Source: Hevea brasiliensis
Taxonomy: Eukaryota > Streptophyta > Magnoliopsida > Malpighiales > Euphorbiaceae
Length of the DNA stretch: 64,000 nt
Reading direction: 5' to 3'
Assembly: GCF_030052815.1 (NCBI RefSeq)
Contig: NC_079497.1
Coordinates: 17,932,258 to 17,996,257 of the forward strand
Part shown: positions 12,309 to 24,400 of the stretch, in pieces
Numbering within the stretch: the stretch's first letter is position 1
How the letters are laid out: every line of letters starts with the position of its first letter
Made by a program: the position numbers and the translations under genes
The notes under the pieces: model-generated
Told to the model about the DNA's origin: nothing
Databases searched by the model: none
What the model saw: only the letters and a program-made list of their open reading frames with translations

Positions 12309-13459
12309 TGTAACACCTCTATTTGCATAGCCTGGTATATTTCACTATTCCGGTGACCGATGTCGGTCTGGACAACTGAGGGGATTAGAACCATACTTAA
12401 GACAACTAGATAAGCTCTGAACACAAATAATAAGTAATTGCCAATTAGTTAAGTATAAATAAGAAAAACTGAACATAAGAAGTTAAACGAGCTGAGAGCC
12501 ACACCGATGGGTGACCTTCTCGGGAAGGACTGCGCAATCGATTTAAACTCAAATTTTGAACCGTAAAATGTGACACTGCAGTCCTTAGGACTATTATGAA
12601 CATAGTGGAAAAGAGAAAATCACGAAAAAGAATTGTTAAGCTAGTCAAATAATTAGGTTAGGGAGCTAGAAGAAATATTGAATTATTTACAAACCGGGTT
12701 GAACCAATGAGGGGCAATTTAGTCAATTCACCCTAAGAGCTGACTCCTGACCTAACTATCAAATAAAATCAGAGAAAAGAAAATTTCAGAATTGGGAATT
12801 AAATTAAAGAACTAAAGAAAAATAAAGGAAAAGAAAACAAATTTAATAAAGGATTATGACATCATCATGGTGACATCATAATTAAATTTTAAATTAATGG
12901 AAAATTTGACTAAGTCAAAAAGCTTCGATAAACATACAAAAAGTAAAAGAAAAAAAAAATAAAGTCACCATCTTCTTCTTGCAAGGTTGCCCCCCCATAT
13001 CCCTCTCTCTCTAAATTCCATAACTTTCCACCATTGATGAGTTATTCAAGCTTGAATAACTTGAATTTCTCCCATAAATTTTAACCTTGAACCCTAGAAA
13101 ACTTCTAAATTACCCTAGAAAGGAAGATTTGAGGAAAGAAAAAGTCAGAAATTGGAGGAAAAAGTGAAGATCAAAGACTTCACTTAAGGTTAGTATTTTA
13201 ACTTTCAATTTTCTACTTAAATGCATGCTTAGCTACTTAAATTAACTTAGAAACTAAAGAAATGAAATAAAAATAATTATGAGGGACCAAACCTTAATTT
13301 CGGTCAACTAGGGTTTTGATGTGTGTATGCATGAATTTGATGGACTTAAAAGTGTATGTGATCTTGATTGGGTTGAAGAAGCATGGATATAGGTATTGAA
13401 TTGGTTAAATGCAACAATTTAGTGAGTTAGGGTTTTGGACACTTAGGGTTTAGGAGTCA
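12309..13459 (+). repeat. 3' LTR of C, first part
   Basis: Matches 5562-6687 closely, up to TTAGGAGT, where element D enters. The last five bases, AGTCA (13455-13459), are the left target duplication of D. Confidence 0.9.
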
Positions 13460-16400
13460 TGTGACACCCCTTACCCGTCTACAGTATATCCGAGTAAGAT
13501 ATGTCACACAGTGTACCGGAACACTCTATTTTATCTCAATCATTTTTATTCTTTCTTAATTTATTTTTATCATAGTTTTGAATATAATTTGTGAAATATA
13601 ATTCATTTAAGTCCTTTATTGAAATTATAATTTATTTGAGGTTCTGAAAATTTTATAGAAAATCCGGCAAAGTACCGGCTAAAAATGGATAAAACAGTTC
13701 TTTGAAACCTGTGAAAAACACTTCCAATAATCATTTCCAATCATTCTCAAACTCCAATAATCATCAAAACCTCAATATTATTCAACAACATTCCCATTTC
13801 TCAATCATTCATTTCTCATGGTATTCATATATAAGTAATAAATAAATACTCAATTTTCCATTCGTAAACACAATTTCCACTATTTACATTAACATCAAAA
13901 TACATTATATAAGTCTCAATTACACAAGAGAAACTAAAAATTAGTTACAAAATACCAAAATGAAACCTAGTGTCCTACCAATGCACTGAAGATGGTGAGG
14001 CGACACGGACACTATGCAGAGCTGCAGGAGGTCTCACCTAGTCTGTGGTCTACTGGGCTCTCGGTCAGTATCTCCAGAACCTACGCGTGGCAAAAGCAAC
14101 GCACTAAGCAATAATGCTTAGTGGTGCCAATAATAAAATAAAAAGAAATAACAAGAAGTAAATATATAGTGCATGTTTTGATGTCTTATGCAGATAATTT
14201 TTTTTTTATCATTATTAGTAATCTTATTTATTATGTACTTGTTCTATTCATTACTTCATTAAATTTGTTCACTTTCATTTTTGGGTGCCAAAGTAACCTA
14301 AACTAGATGACTAGACTGGATAAACGGGTAAACTGGCACTGGATATCTAGTACCTCAGGCCGTCACACCATCGATCACATATACATCTCCCTGTGCAATG
14401 TAATACTAATAAGTCAGAATAACAATAGGCACAAGGCCAAATATCAACACAATGTCAAAATGGCTAAAACCCATGAAATCACAGAATGGCATAATGCCAT
14501 GTGCAATACTGCTAACTGAACCCTATTGGCATGCCAAGCTATCTAAACCAATCTTGTTAGGTATACTAGGGCATTTTACAATTTTGAGTTTTACAATTTT
14601 TGAATTTCAAGTTTTGGTGTTACTATTCACTTCATTAGTCAACCAAAATGTTGACTTTTGCATGGACAATAGGTAGATTGGTTTTAATACTCCCAACATA
14701 CCACATTTTGCATTCAAAATTTGTTGGTATTGGTTGCCAATACCATTTCTAAGCTTAAAGTTAATTGAGCAGAATTTTCAGTTTTCATACCTTATTTTTA
14801 TTGTTCTATTAGTTATTTTTGCAGTGGGAATTTGGCAAATTGATCAACATCAAAGTTGTTCCTTATTTTGTCTAGTTGAATTTTCTTTTTTGAATCACTC
14901 CATTTGGAGTTTTGTAGCTCAAGTTATGGTCCAAAAACCACAACTGGCCGGATTGGAATTTTTCTGGACTGACCATATTTATAGTGCAGTGAACAGTGAC
15001 TGCAACTCACTTGTTGGATAGGTTCTGGTCATAATTTGGGTTAGGTTTCTTCATGAAAGTTGTTGGTCTATATCTCTTGCTGGTAAAATTTCAGGTCAAT
15101 TGGACCATTCTACACTGAGTTATGGCCAAATGAACAATCATTGTTCATTGTTCATTGTTCATTTGGTCATTCTGCAGAAACAGACTGCAGGTCACCCAGA
15201 TTGGGGCAAGCTTTTGGTCCACTTGGTTTGGTCTTATGGGCATAGTTTCTTCACCAAAGTTGTACCATTATGTGTCTAGTTTCATGTCCAATTGGCCTTA
15301 CACCAATTGAACCTCTACAATTCAAGTTATGGCTACCCAAACGTGCTGGACTCAAGTCTAATTCTGCAGGTTACCTAGGGCAGCCACACTAAACCTAAAT
15401 CCTATCACTAAACACACTTCATTTCTTGTTTACCAATAACCAAATGGTCACTAATTGACCATTAAAATGTTCCTACGCCATTATAGGATTAAAACCTCAA
15501 TTTGGTTAAAACCCTAAATTCTCAATTCCTCTATTCTTCCATTAACTTACAATATAAGGTGCTAAGTGTTAATTTCATATCAAAGGACAACTTATATACT
15601 CTTTTAATCTAAAAAAAATCATCAAAACTCTCATAAGTCCATGGCTGCCAAAAATGGTAAAAATTTATCATGCAACTTTTGTTTAATTTCACTTAATTTT
15701 CACACTTAATTCCTACTCCACATATGATATACATAAAATTTCTAGAAGGAATTGGCACTAACCTCTTTTGGGAGATAACTTGAGCTTATAAATCTCCTTA
15801 ATTTCTTCTTCTAATTGCTGCCTAGAGATGGTTTAAGGTGTGAGGAAGAGGTTTAGTGAAGAAAGTTTAGGGTTTTATGGTGAAAAGGTAAGGTTTGGCA
15901 TGAGAGAAAAAGAGAAGCTCTTCAATGGAGGAGGGAGAAGATGGCTGCCCGAATTTGGGAAGAACAATCTGGTTTCTTTTTATTTTTTTATCCTTATTTA
16001 TTAAGTTTTTATCCTCTTAAAATGTTTGTCAAGCTCCCATTGGTTGGCACTTTAATTTATTGTAAATTTTAATTTAAACTTTATGACATCATGGCTTATG
16101 TCATAGGTCTAATTTTTATTTTAAATTTCTTTTCTTTTTCTACTCATTTCTAATTTAATTTTTAGCAATATTTATTCACATTTTATGTCATAATAATTAT
16201 TTACTTAACTGGATAGGTTGGCCAAAAATCATCTCTGAAGACGAAATGACCAAAATGCCCTCCGTTTGGCTTAACAGACTAAAATTGTCTATACCGATTG
16301 AAAATTTTTTCTAAACCTTTTCTTGGCATTCTAATGCCATAAAAACCTCAATGACTCTTCTCTGGAATCCCAAAAATCATTTTATGAATTTTTCCCTAGG

Positions 16401-16642
16401 TCTAGGCCTCCTAGTTGCGAGAACCGTAACTTCCCACTGGTTTACCCATCGCTAGGGCACCAGCTCATTTAACTTGGTTGTATTTTATTTCTAAAATTTT
16501 TCCTAAATTTTTCTTATTAATATTTGAGTTAATTATGGTTCCTCACTTTAGTTTAAATATTTTTCCAGACGTTCTAACTGTCCGGACCGACACTAGTCAG
16601 GAATAGTAGAATGTATGGAGTTTCTACAGGGAGGGTGTTACA
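13460..16642 (-). repeat. 3' LTR of chromovirus D
   Basis: Left LTR, 3,183 bp. It differs from the right copy by scattered substitutions and small indels, for example an extra ATTGTTC-type expansion near 15133-15160. GTTATGG-containing modules recur about every 200 bp (14921, 15117, 15324). Small open frames inside are repeated in the right LTR and show no protein family features. Confidence 0.93.
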
Positions 16643-16655
16643 ACTCTTCCCCTCT
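16643..16655 (-). other. Polypurine tract of D
   Basis: On the minus strand the sequence AGAGGGGAAGAGT sits immediately before the LTR start TGTAACACC, as expected for plus-strand priming. Confidence 0.8.
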
Positions 16656-17401
16656 AATTTAAATTTCGTCCTGGAAATTTATCTGATGCAAACAGTTGAG
16701 GGAACTGTTGCCTCATCATCTCTTCACTTTCCCAAGTTGCCTCCTCGGTGTTGTGGTGCCTCCAAAGCACTTTCACCAGTGGAATCTGCTTATTTCTCAA
16801 CTCTTTCACTTCCCGAGCCAGGATCCGTATGGGTTCTTCTTCATATGTCAAATCCGGTTGTACTTCAATTTCTTCCATGGAGATGACATGTGAAGGATCT
16901 GAGTGGTATCTTCTTAACATAGATACGTGGAACACATTATGGATCTTGTCCAGCTCTGGAGGTAAAGCTAGCCTATAGGCCACTGGATCCACACGTTCAA
17001 TAACTTCATATGGGCCAATGAACCTAGGTTCTTCCAAACCTCAGTACCTTCTTCCAAGGTGACACCTTGAGGAACACTTCGTCCTCAACCGCATATTCTA
17101 TTTCTTTTCTCTTCTGGTCGGCATAAGATTTCTTTCTATCTGAGGAAACCTTCAGATTGGCTTTGATTAGTTTTACTTTCTCCTCAGTCTGTTTCACCAG
17201 GTCTAGCCCTACTAGTTTGTCTTCGCCCAATTCAGTCCAGCACACTGGAGTTCTACATTTCCTCCCATACAGTGCTTCATACAGGGCCATTTGGATTCTA
17301 GCTTGGTAGCCATTGTTGTATGCAAATTCTGCCAGTGGAAGATATCTATCCCAACTTCCCTCAAACTCAATGACACAACTCCTCAGCATATCCTCAAGGA
17401 C
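16654..17401 (-). pseudogene. D integrase C-terminal half and chromodomain
   Basis: Begins right after the candidate intron with VLEDMLRSCVIEFEGSWDRYLPLAEFAYNN in spirit, the conserved chromovirus integrase segment containing the last part of the catalytic core. It then passes through the GRKCRTPVCW block and the basic, Lys-rich C-terminal domain (ending LRFG near 17030). Here a small indel shifts the frame, so a stop appears at 17024-17026. The other frame (from 17037) continues with RFIGPYEVIERV and VFHVSMLRRY, then a chromodomain-like tail (LVKVLWRHHNTEEATWESEE). The tail ends at 16654, inside the polypurine tract region. Chromodomains guide integration to particular chromatin. The frameshift makes this copy non-functional. 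Confidence 0.85.
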
Positions 17402-17476
17402 CTGACATATATTTCACATTATTATTACCATTTCAGTTCAATATGTGTATTAGTTTAATTGGTTTCAATTGTTTAC
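17402..17476 (-). other. Candidate 75-bp GT-AG intron in D integrase
   Basis: On the minus strand the integrase frame reads up to SERVIQ with last codon CAG (17479-17477). The next bases are GTAAAC, and 75 bp later TATGTCAG is followed by GTCCTTGAG, which resumes as VLEDMLR. Removing 17402-17476 restores the usual integrase order without losing or adding a residue. The segment is AT-rich, contains in-frame stops (the fourth codon is TGA), has GT at its start, AG at its end, and a CTAAT branch-like motif. It is phase 0. Its length is close to the lower limit for plant introns. A small insertion that mimics splice sites is the alternative. Confidence 0.6.
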
Positions 17477-17923
17477 CTGGATTACTCTTTCTGATTGCCC
17501 ATCCGTCTGAGGATAGAAAGCTATGCTGAAGTGGAGTTGTGTACCCAAGGACTCATGCAACTTCTTTCAGAATCTCGATGTAAACCTTGGGTCTTGATTA
17601 GATATGATGGAAAGTGGAATTCCATACAGTATAACTATCTCACTGATATACAATTCTGCTAACTTATCCAGTGAGTAGTCAGTCCTAACTGGCAGAAAGT
17701 GTGCTGACTTCGTCAATCTATCTACTATCACCCATACTGCATCATGCTTCTTCTGGGTGAGAGGTAGACCACTTATAAAATCCATGGTGACTCGATCGCA
17801 TTTCCATTCAGGTATGCGTATAGGCTGTAGCAAACCCGATGGAACTTGATGTTCTGCCTTGACTTGCTGACATGTCAGGCATTTAGTCACATAGTCAGCT
17901 ATGTCCTTCTTCATACCAAGCCA
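17477..17923 (-). pseudogene. D integrase zinc-binding end and catalytic core, first half
   Basis: Continues the frame of the RT/RNase H segment after a TGA at 17926-17924. It gives the two cysteines of the HHCC zinc finger (KCLTCQQVK), then the core with VTMDFISGLP (first catalytic Asp), WVIVDRLTKSAHFLP, and ISNQDPRFTSRF (second catalytic Asp). A TGA at 17569-17567 falls where family members have Trp. After it the frame runs open through FYPQTDGQSERVIQ (with the catalytic Glu) to the intron boundary at 17477. Both stops are one G-to-A change from TGG. Apart from these the sequence is well kept. Confidence 0.88.
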
Positions 17924-19306
17924 TCAATACTGAAGCTTCAGATCATGATACATTTTTGTACTTCCTGGGTGCATAGCATACACACTGGTGTGTACCTCTT
18001 TTAGAATACTGGCCTTCAATTCCCCATCATCTGGACCTTTGTAGTACAGACACCCATCTGTTTTCACTTCATAGTCAGTTTCTTTCCCTTCTAGGATTTT
18101 CCTCATAATTGCCTTTAGCTTCTCATTTACCTTCTGCCCATCTAAAATCTGCTGTAACAGGTTTGGCCTCACTTGCAACTCAGCCAAAATAGCTCCATCT
18201 TGAACCAAAGATAGACGGGCATTCAATGATCTCAAAGCTGTGATGGATTTTCTGCTCAAAGCATCAGCAACTACATTTGCCTTCCCAGGATGGTAGTCAA
18301 TTACACAATCATAGTCCTTCAAGAACTCAATCCATTGCCTCTGTCTAAGGTTGAGCTCCTTCTGGGTTGGCAAGTATTTCAGGCTTTTGTGGTCTGTGTA
18401 AATGTAGCACTTTTCACCATATAAGTAATGTCTCCATATCTTCAGTGCGAAGATAATTGCTGCAAGTTCAAAATCATAGGTAGGGTAATTCTGTTCATGT
18501 GGCCTTAGCTGCCTAGAAGCATAAGCGACCACCTTCCCCTCTTGCATCAATACACACCCTAACACATTATGAGAGGCATCACTGTAGACTACAAAGTCCT
18601 TTCCCGACACTGGCGATGTTAACACTGGTGCCTCTGTCAACATAGCCTTTAACTTCTCAAAACTAGTCTGACACTTGTCATTCCAGTCAAATCTGACATT
18701 CTTGTGTAACAACTTGGTCATTGGAGCAACTATTAAGGAAAATCCCTTCACAAATCTTCTGTAATACCCAGCTAGCCCCAAGAAGCTTCTGACCTTAGTT
18801 GTATTTCTGGGAGGCTTCCATTCCATCACTGCTTCTATTTTCTTAGGATCCACCCTAATCCCATCAGTTGACACTATGTGTCCAAGGAATGCAATCTCCT
18901 TCAACCAGAAGTCACACTTGGACAACTTAGCATACAGCTTCTTTTCTCTCAAGGTTTGCAGAACAATCTTCAAATGCTCTTCATGTTCTTCACTGGTCTT
19001 GGAATACACCAAAATATCATCAATAAAAACCACTACGAACTGATCTAGGTATGGATGGAAGATACGGTTCATAAGGTCCATGAATGCCGCTGGTGCATTT
19101 TTTAGGCCAAAGGGCATCACCAGAAACTCATAATGCCCATACCGGGTCCTGAATGCAGTCTTTGGCACATCTGCCTCCTTCACCCTCAACTGATGATACC
19201 CTGATCTGAGATCAATTTTGGAAAATAATCCTGCTCCCTTCAACTGATCAAACAGATCATCAATTCTAGGTAATGGATACTTATTCTTCACAGTCACTTT
19301 ATTCAA
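17924..19306 (-). CDS. D reverse transcriptase, RNase H and integrase N-terminus (460-codon open frame)
   Basis: The longest open frame in the window, part of the D polyprotein rather than a separate gene. It follows a TAG at 19309-19307 that is one C-to-T change from the Gln codon normal at this place. RT landmarks by residue: [10 protein letters not shown] 9-18, [13 protein letters not shown] 28-40, [13 protein letters not shown] 63-75, catalytic FIDD 94-97, [10 protein letters not shown] 141-150. RNase H landmarks: YSDAS 241-245, Glu 280, [10 protein letters not shown] 303-312, ADALSRK 347-353. The rest leads into the integrase HHCC zinc finger ([12 protein letters not shown]). It ends at TGA 17926-17924. 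Catalytic residues of RT and RNase H look intact, so only the stops appear to inactivate it. Confidence 0.92.
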   Translation of the reverse strand: MNKVTVKNKYPLPRIDDLFDQLKGAGLFSKIDLRSGYHQLRVKEADVPKTAFRTRYGHYEFLVMPFGLKNAPAAFMDLMNRIFHPYLDQFVVVFIDDILVYSKTSEEHEEHLKIVLQTLREKKLYAKLSKCDFWLKEIAFLGHIVSTDGIRVDPKKIEAVMEWKPPRNTTKVRSFLGLAGYYRRFVKGFSLIVAPMTKLLHKNVRFDWNDKCQTSFEKLKAMLTEAPVLTSPVSGKDFVVYSDASHNVLGCVLMQEGKVVAYASRQLRPHEQNYPTYDFELAAIIFALKIWRHYLYGEKCYIYTDHKSLKYLPTQKELNLRQRQWIEFLKDYDCVIDYHPGKANVVADALSRKSITALRSLNARLSLVQDGAILAELQVRPNLLQQILDGQKVNEKLKAIMRKILEGKETDYEVKTDGCLYYKGPDDGELKASILKEVHTSVYAMHPGSTKMYHDLKLQY

Positions 19307-20593
19307 CTACCGATAATCAATGCATAACCTCAAAGTCCCATCCTTCTTTTTCACAAACAGCATTGGAGCTCCCCATGGTGACACACTGAGGCATATGAAC
19401 CCCTTCTCCAGCAACTCTTGTAACTGGATTTTCAGTTCCTTCAATTCTATGGGCGCCATCCTATAAGGAGCAATAGAGATTGGTGCTGTACCCGGCAGTA
19501 TCTCAATAGCAAATTCAACTTCCCTTTCTGGTGGCAAACCAGGCAATTCTTCAGGGAACATATCTGGGAAGTCTTTTACTGTGGGTATGTCACACAGATC
19601 TGGCTTAGCCTGCCTAGTATCCACCACATGTGCTAGGTAGGCTTCACAGCCTTTTCTCATCAGTTTTCTTGCAACTGTGGCTGAGATGACATTGGACAAG
19701 AAATCTGTCCTTTCCCCCATAACTGTAATCTCATTACCCTCAGGAGTTTTCAAAGAAATCCTCTTCAGTTTACAATCAACCATTGCTTGATGACGTGACA
19801 ACCAGTCCATTCCCAAAATCACGTCAAACTCATGGAAAGGTAACTCAATCAGGTCTACCAAGAATTCATACCCCTGAATCCTTAACGGGCAACCCTTGTA
19901 CACTTTGTTCACCACTACACTGTGGCCCAATAGATTAGTGACCAGAATGTCTTGGTCACTCTCCCCTACTAGTATCCCCCTTTCTACGGGTAGGTTGATG
20001 CAGATGTATGAATGAGTGGATCCTGGATCCACCAATACATGCACAGATGTATTGTAGAGGGAAAACGTACCCCTGATGACGTCCGGGGCATCTTGCTCCT
20101 CCTGAGCTCTCATGGCATAGGCTCTGGCAGGTGGTCCGCCTCGTGCCTCTCTTGGCTCGATGCAGCCTCGTGATGGTCCGATCGCCTCATTTGCAGATTT
20201 CCTACCCCTTTGTGGTGCAGGAGCAGGTCTGTCTGCTTGTGTTGGAGCAGCTGTAGTAGTTCTGCGTGGATAGTTCCTCAGCTGATGCTTTGTCGACCCA
20301 CACCTTAAGTAGGCACCAGTCACTCTCCAACACTCCCCCTTATGCCATTTCAGACAAAGTGGACATGCAGAAGATGCTGGGGCTGGTCCCCTAAACCCCG
20401 TCCCTGGAGAGCTGCCCACTGATGGTGTGGACTGACCTCTCCTAGGGGTGAACTGTGGCCTGGGCCCCTGAGACTGTCCCTGACTTTGTGGTTGACCTAA
20501 ACTCTATGCAGGTGGACCTTTGAACTTCTTCCCAAGTGCAGGAGATGAACTAGACTGACCCGGGCCTCTCTTCTACTGTCTCTCCCTTCTAGT
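19307..20593 (-). pseudogene. D nucleocapsid, protease and start of reverse transcriptase
   Basis: Same frame as gag. After the TAG at 20596-20594 the frame has further TAGs at 20575-20573 and 20506-20504 in a Pro/Gln/Ser-rich spacer, then is open from 20419 for 370 codons. The zinc knuckle is damaged: [14 protein letters not shown] stands where CX2CX4HX4C is expected, with both outer cysteines changed to Tyr (TGC to TAC, TGT to TAT, both G-to-A). Protease follows with [11 protein letters not shown] (catalytic Asp at residue 131 of the open part) and VILGMDWL. The linker leads into RT with APYRMAP and [15 protein letters not shown] before the TAG at 19309. A DPGS active site is common in this clade, so it may be functional as such. 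Confidence 0.88.
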
Positions 20594-21262
20594 CTACTCA
20601 CTTATTCTTACTTTTTCAACTTTTATTGCAGCTTCCACTAACTTGGTGAAGTCTGTGATTCCCAAGGCAGTGATCATGATCTTTATATTTTCATTTAATC
20701 CTTCTTCAAATCTCTTACACCTTTTAGCTTCATTAGGGAATATCTCCCTTCCGTAGTGGCTCAATCTGACAAATTCCTTTTCATACTCGCCCACTGTCAA
20801 CTGTCTCTGCCTCAGGTTAATGAATTCCCTTCTTCTCTCTTCCTGGTATACACTACCCACATATTTCTTCTTGAATTCTGAGAGGAAGAAGTCCCAAGTT
20901 ATTTCTTCTGGTTGCACTTCACTAGACATCGTATCCCACCATTCATATGCATCATCTTGCAACAGAGATATGGCAGCTTCTAGGTTTTGCTCTGGAGTGC
21001 AGTGGAGTTGTTTTAAAACCCTTCCTATTCTGTTCAACCAATTTTCAGCTGCAACAGAATCATTTTCTCTCTTGCCAAAGAAATCCACTGCTCCAAATTT
21101 TCTTAGTCTTTCTAGGTGTGATTTCTGCTGTGGAGGTGTTGGTGGTGGTGGCATTACCCTAGCCATTTGTTTGAAGAATTCTGCCATTTGCTGGAACACA
21201 ACCTATGGAGGCTGAGCAGCTCACTGAGCCGTGGAGCAGTTCTCCCTACCCAGCCTCGCCAT
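20594..21262 (-). pseudogene. D gag (capsid)
   Basis: The best in-frame start is ATG at 21262 (MARLGREN), giving about 200 residues of capsid after a short N-terminus. Two early stops, TGA 21223-21221 and TAG 21205-21203, interrupt the N-terminus, and both fit single C-to-T changes. From 21199 it is open: Pro-rich PPPPTPPQ, then the retrotransposon gag domain (AENWLNRIGRVL, AISLLQDDAYEWWDTM, FKKKYVGSVYQEERRREF, VGEYEKEFVRLSHYG, RFEEGLNENIK). It ends at TAG 20596-20594. Gag assembles the virus-like particle that packages element RNA. The capsid fold looks intact. Confidence 0.88.
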
Positions 21263-21431
21263 CGCAGTGGAGCATGACTCTCCACTTCCTCCTCAACTGG
21301 CCTCTGAGATGTGGGGTCCATATCCTAATCAAAATAACAAAGACAAACAGATCTGCATTAGTGTCACCTCGACTCTTACAAATGCAATGCATGGTATGGA
21401 CTCAATCTAGGTCCAGAAACACCTAAACCGT

Positions 21432-21443
21432 GCTCTGATACCA
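21432..21443 (-). other. Primer binding site of D (initiator tRNA-Met)
   Basis: On the minus strand TGGTATCAGAGC, 5 bp inside the 5' LTR boundary at 21449. Matches the 3' end of plant initiator tRNA-Met. Confidence 0.88.
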
Positions 21444-21448
21444 CTAAA

Positions 21449-24400
21449 TGTGACACCCCTTACCCGTCTAAAGTATATCCGAGTAAGATATGTCACACAG
21501 TGTACCGGAACACTCTATTTTATCTTAATCATTTTTATTCTTCCTTAATTTATTTTTATCATAGTTTTGAATATAATTTGTGAAATATAATTCATTTAAG
21601 TCATTTATTGAAATTATAATTTATTTGAGGTTTCAAAAATTTTATAGAAAATCCGACAGAGTACTGGCTAAAAATGGAGAAAACAGTTCTTCGGAACCTA
21701 TGAAAAACACTTCCAATAATCATTTTCAATCATTCTCAAACTCCAATAATCATCAAAACCTCAATATTATTCAACAACATTTCCATTTCTCAATCATTCA
21801 TTTCTCATGGTATTCATATATAAGTAATAAATAAATACTCAATTTTTCATTGATAAACACAATTTCCACTATTTACATTAACATCAAAATACATTACATA
21901 AGTCTCAATTAAACAAGAGAAAATAAAAATTAGTTACAAAATACCAAAATGAAACCTAGTGTCCTACCAATGCACTAAAGATGGTGAGGTGACACGGACA
22001 CTATGCAGAGCTGCAGGAGGTCTCACCCAGTCTGTGGTCTACTGGGCTCTTGGTCAGTATCTCCAGAACCTACGCGTGGCAAAAGCAACGCGCTAAGAAA
22101 TAATGCTTAGTGGTGTCAATAATAAAATAAAATGAAATAACAGGAAGTAAATATGCAGTGCATGTTTTGATGTCTTATGCAGACAATTTTTTTTTATCAT
22201 TATTGGTAATCTTATTTATTATGTACTTGTTCTATTCATTATTTCATTAAATTTGTTCACTTTCATTTTTGGGTGCCCAAGTAACCTAAACTGGATGACT
22301 GGACTGGATAAACGGGTAAACTGGCACTGGGTATCTAGTACCTCGGGCCGTCACACCATCGGTCACATATGCATCTCCCGGTGTGCAACAGAACAGCTAA
22401 TAAGCTGTAATAACAATAGGCACAAGGCCAAATATCAACACAATATTAGAATAGCTAAAAGCCATGAAATCACAGAATGGCATAATGCCATGTGCAGTAC
22501 TACTAACTGCACCCTATTGGCATGCCATGCTATCCAAACCAATCTTGTTAGGTATACTAGGGCATTTTACACTTTTGAGTTTTACAATTTTTGAATTTCA
22601 AGTTTTGGTGTTACTATTCACTTCATTAGTCAACCACAATGTTGACTTTTGCATAGACAATAGGTAAATTGGTTTTAATACTCCCAACATACCACATTTT
22701 GCATTCAAAATTTGTTAGTATTGGTTGCCAATACCATTTCTAAGCTTAAAGTTAATTGAGTAGAATTTTCAGTTTTCATACCTTATCTTTACTGTTTCAT
22801 TAGTCATTTTTGCAGTGGGAATTTGGCAAATTGATCAACATGAAAGTTGTTCCTTATTTTGTCTAGTTGAATTTCCTTTTTGGAATCACTCCATTTGGAG
22901 TTTTGTAGCTCAAGTTATGGTCCAAAAACCACAATTGGCAGGATTGGAATTTTTCTGGACTGACCATATCTATAGTGCAGTGAACAGTGATTGCAACTCA
23001 CTTGTTGGATAGGTTCTGGTCATAATTTGGGTTAGGTTTCTTCATGAAAGTTGTTGGTCTATATCTCTTGCTAGTAAAATTTCAGGTTAATTGGACCATT
23101 TTACACTGAGTTATGGCTAAATGAACACTGTTCATTTGGTCATTCGGCAGAAACAGATTGCAGGTCACTCGAATTGGGGCAAGCTTTTGGTCCACTTGGT
23201 TTGGTCTTATGGGCATGATTTCTTCACCAAAGTTGTGCCATTATGTGTCTAGTTTCATATCCAATTGGCCTTACACCAATTGAACCTCTATAATTCAAGT
23301 TATGGCTATCCAAACCTGCTGGACTCAAGTCCAATTCTGCAGGTCACCTAGGGCAGCCACACTAAACCTAAATCCCATCACTAAACACACTTCATTTCTT
23401 ATTTACCAATAACCAAATGGTCAATAATTGACCATTAAAATGTTCCTACACCATTATAGGATTAAAACCTCAATTTGGTCAAAACCCTAAATTCTCAATT
23501 CCTCTATTCTTCCATTAACTTACAATATAAGGTGCTAAGTGTTAATTTCATATCAAAGGACAGCTTATATACTCTTTTAATCTAAAACAAATCATCAAAA
23601 CTCTCATAAGTCCATGGCTGCCAAAAATGGTAAAAATTCATCATGCAACTTTTGTTTAATTTCACTTAATTTTCACACTTAATTCCTACTCCACGTATGA
23701 TATACATAAAATTTCTAGAAGGAATTGGCACTAACCTCTTTTGGGAGATAACTTGAGCTTATAAATCTCCTTAATTTCTTCTTCTAATTGCTACCTAGAG
23801 ATGGTTTAAGGTGTGAGGAAGAGGTTTAGTGAAGAAAGTTTAGGGTTTTATGGTGAAAAGGTAAGGTTTGGCATGAGAGAAAAAGAGAAGCTCTTCAATG
23901 GTGGAGGGAGAAGATGGCTGCCCGAATTTGGGAAGAACAGTCTGGTTTCTTTTTATTTTTTTATCCTTATTTATTAAGTTTTTATCCTCTTAAAATGTTT
24001 GTCAAGCTCCCATTGGTTGGCACTTTAATTTATTGTAAATTTTAATTTAAACTTTATGACATCATGGCTTATGTCATAGGTCTAATTTTTATTTTAAATT
24101 TCTTTTCTTTTCTACTCATTTCTAATTTAATTTTTAGCAATATTTATTCACATTTTATGTCATAATAATTATTTACTTAACTGGATAGGTTGGCCAAAAA
24201 TCATCTCTGAAGACGAAATGATCAAAATGCCCTCCGTTTGGCTTAACAGACTAAAATTGTCTGTACCGATTGAAAAAATTTTCTAAACCTTTTCTTGGCA
24301 TTCTAATGCCATAGAAACCTCAGTGGCTCTTCTCTGGAGTCCCAAAAATTATTTTATGAATTTTCCCCTAGGTCTAGGGCTCCTAGTTACGAGAATCGCA

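Noticed and set aside
14307..15021. Open frames repeated at 14307-15021 and 22253-23012
   Set aside because: They are the same LTR sequence of D in two copies and show no protein family features.
20820..21215. 131-codon plus-strand open frame
   Set aside because: Shadow of the D gag capsid domain on the other strand.
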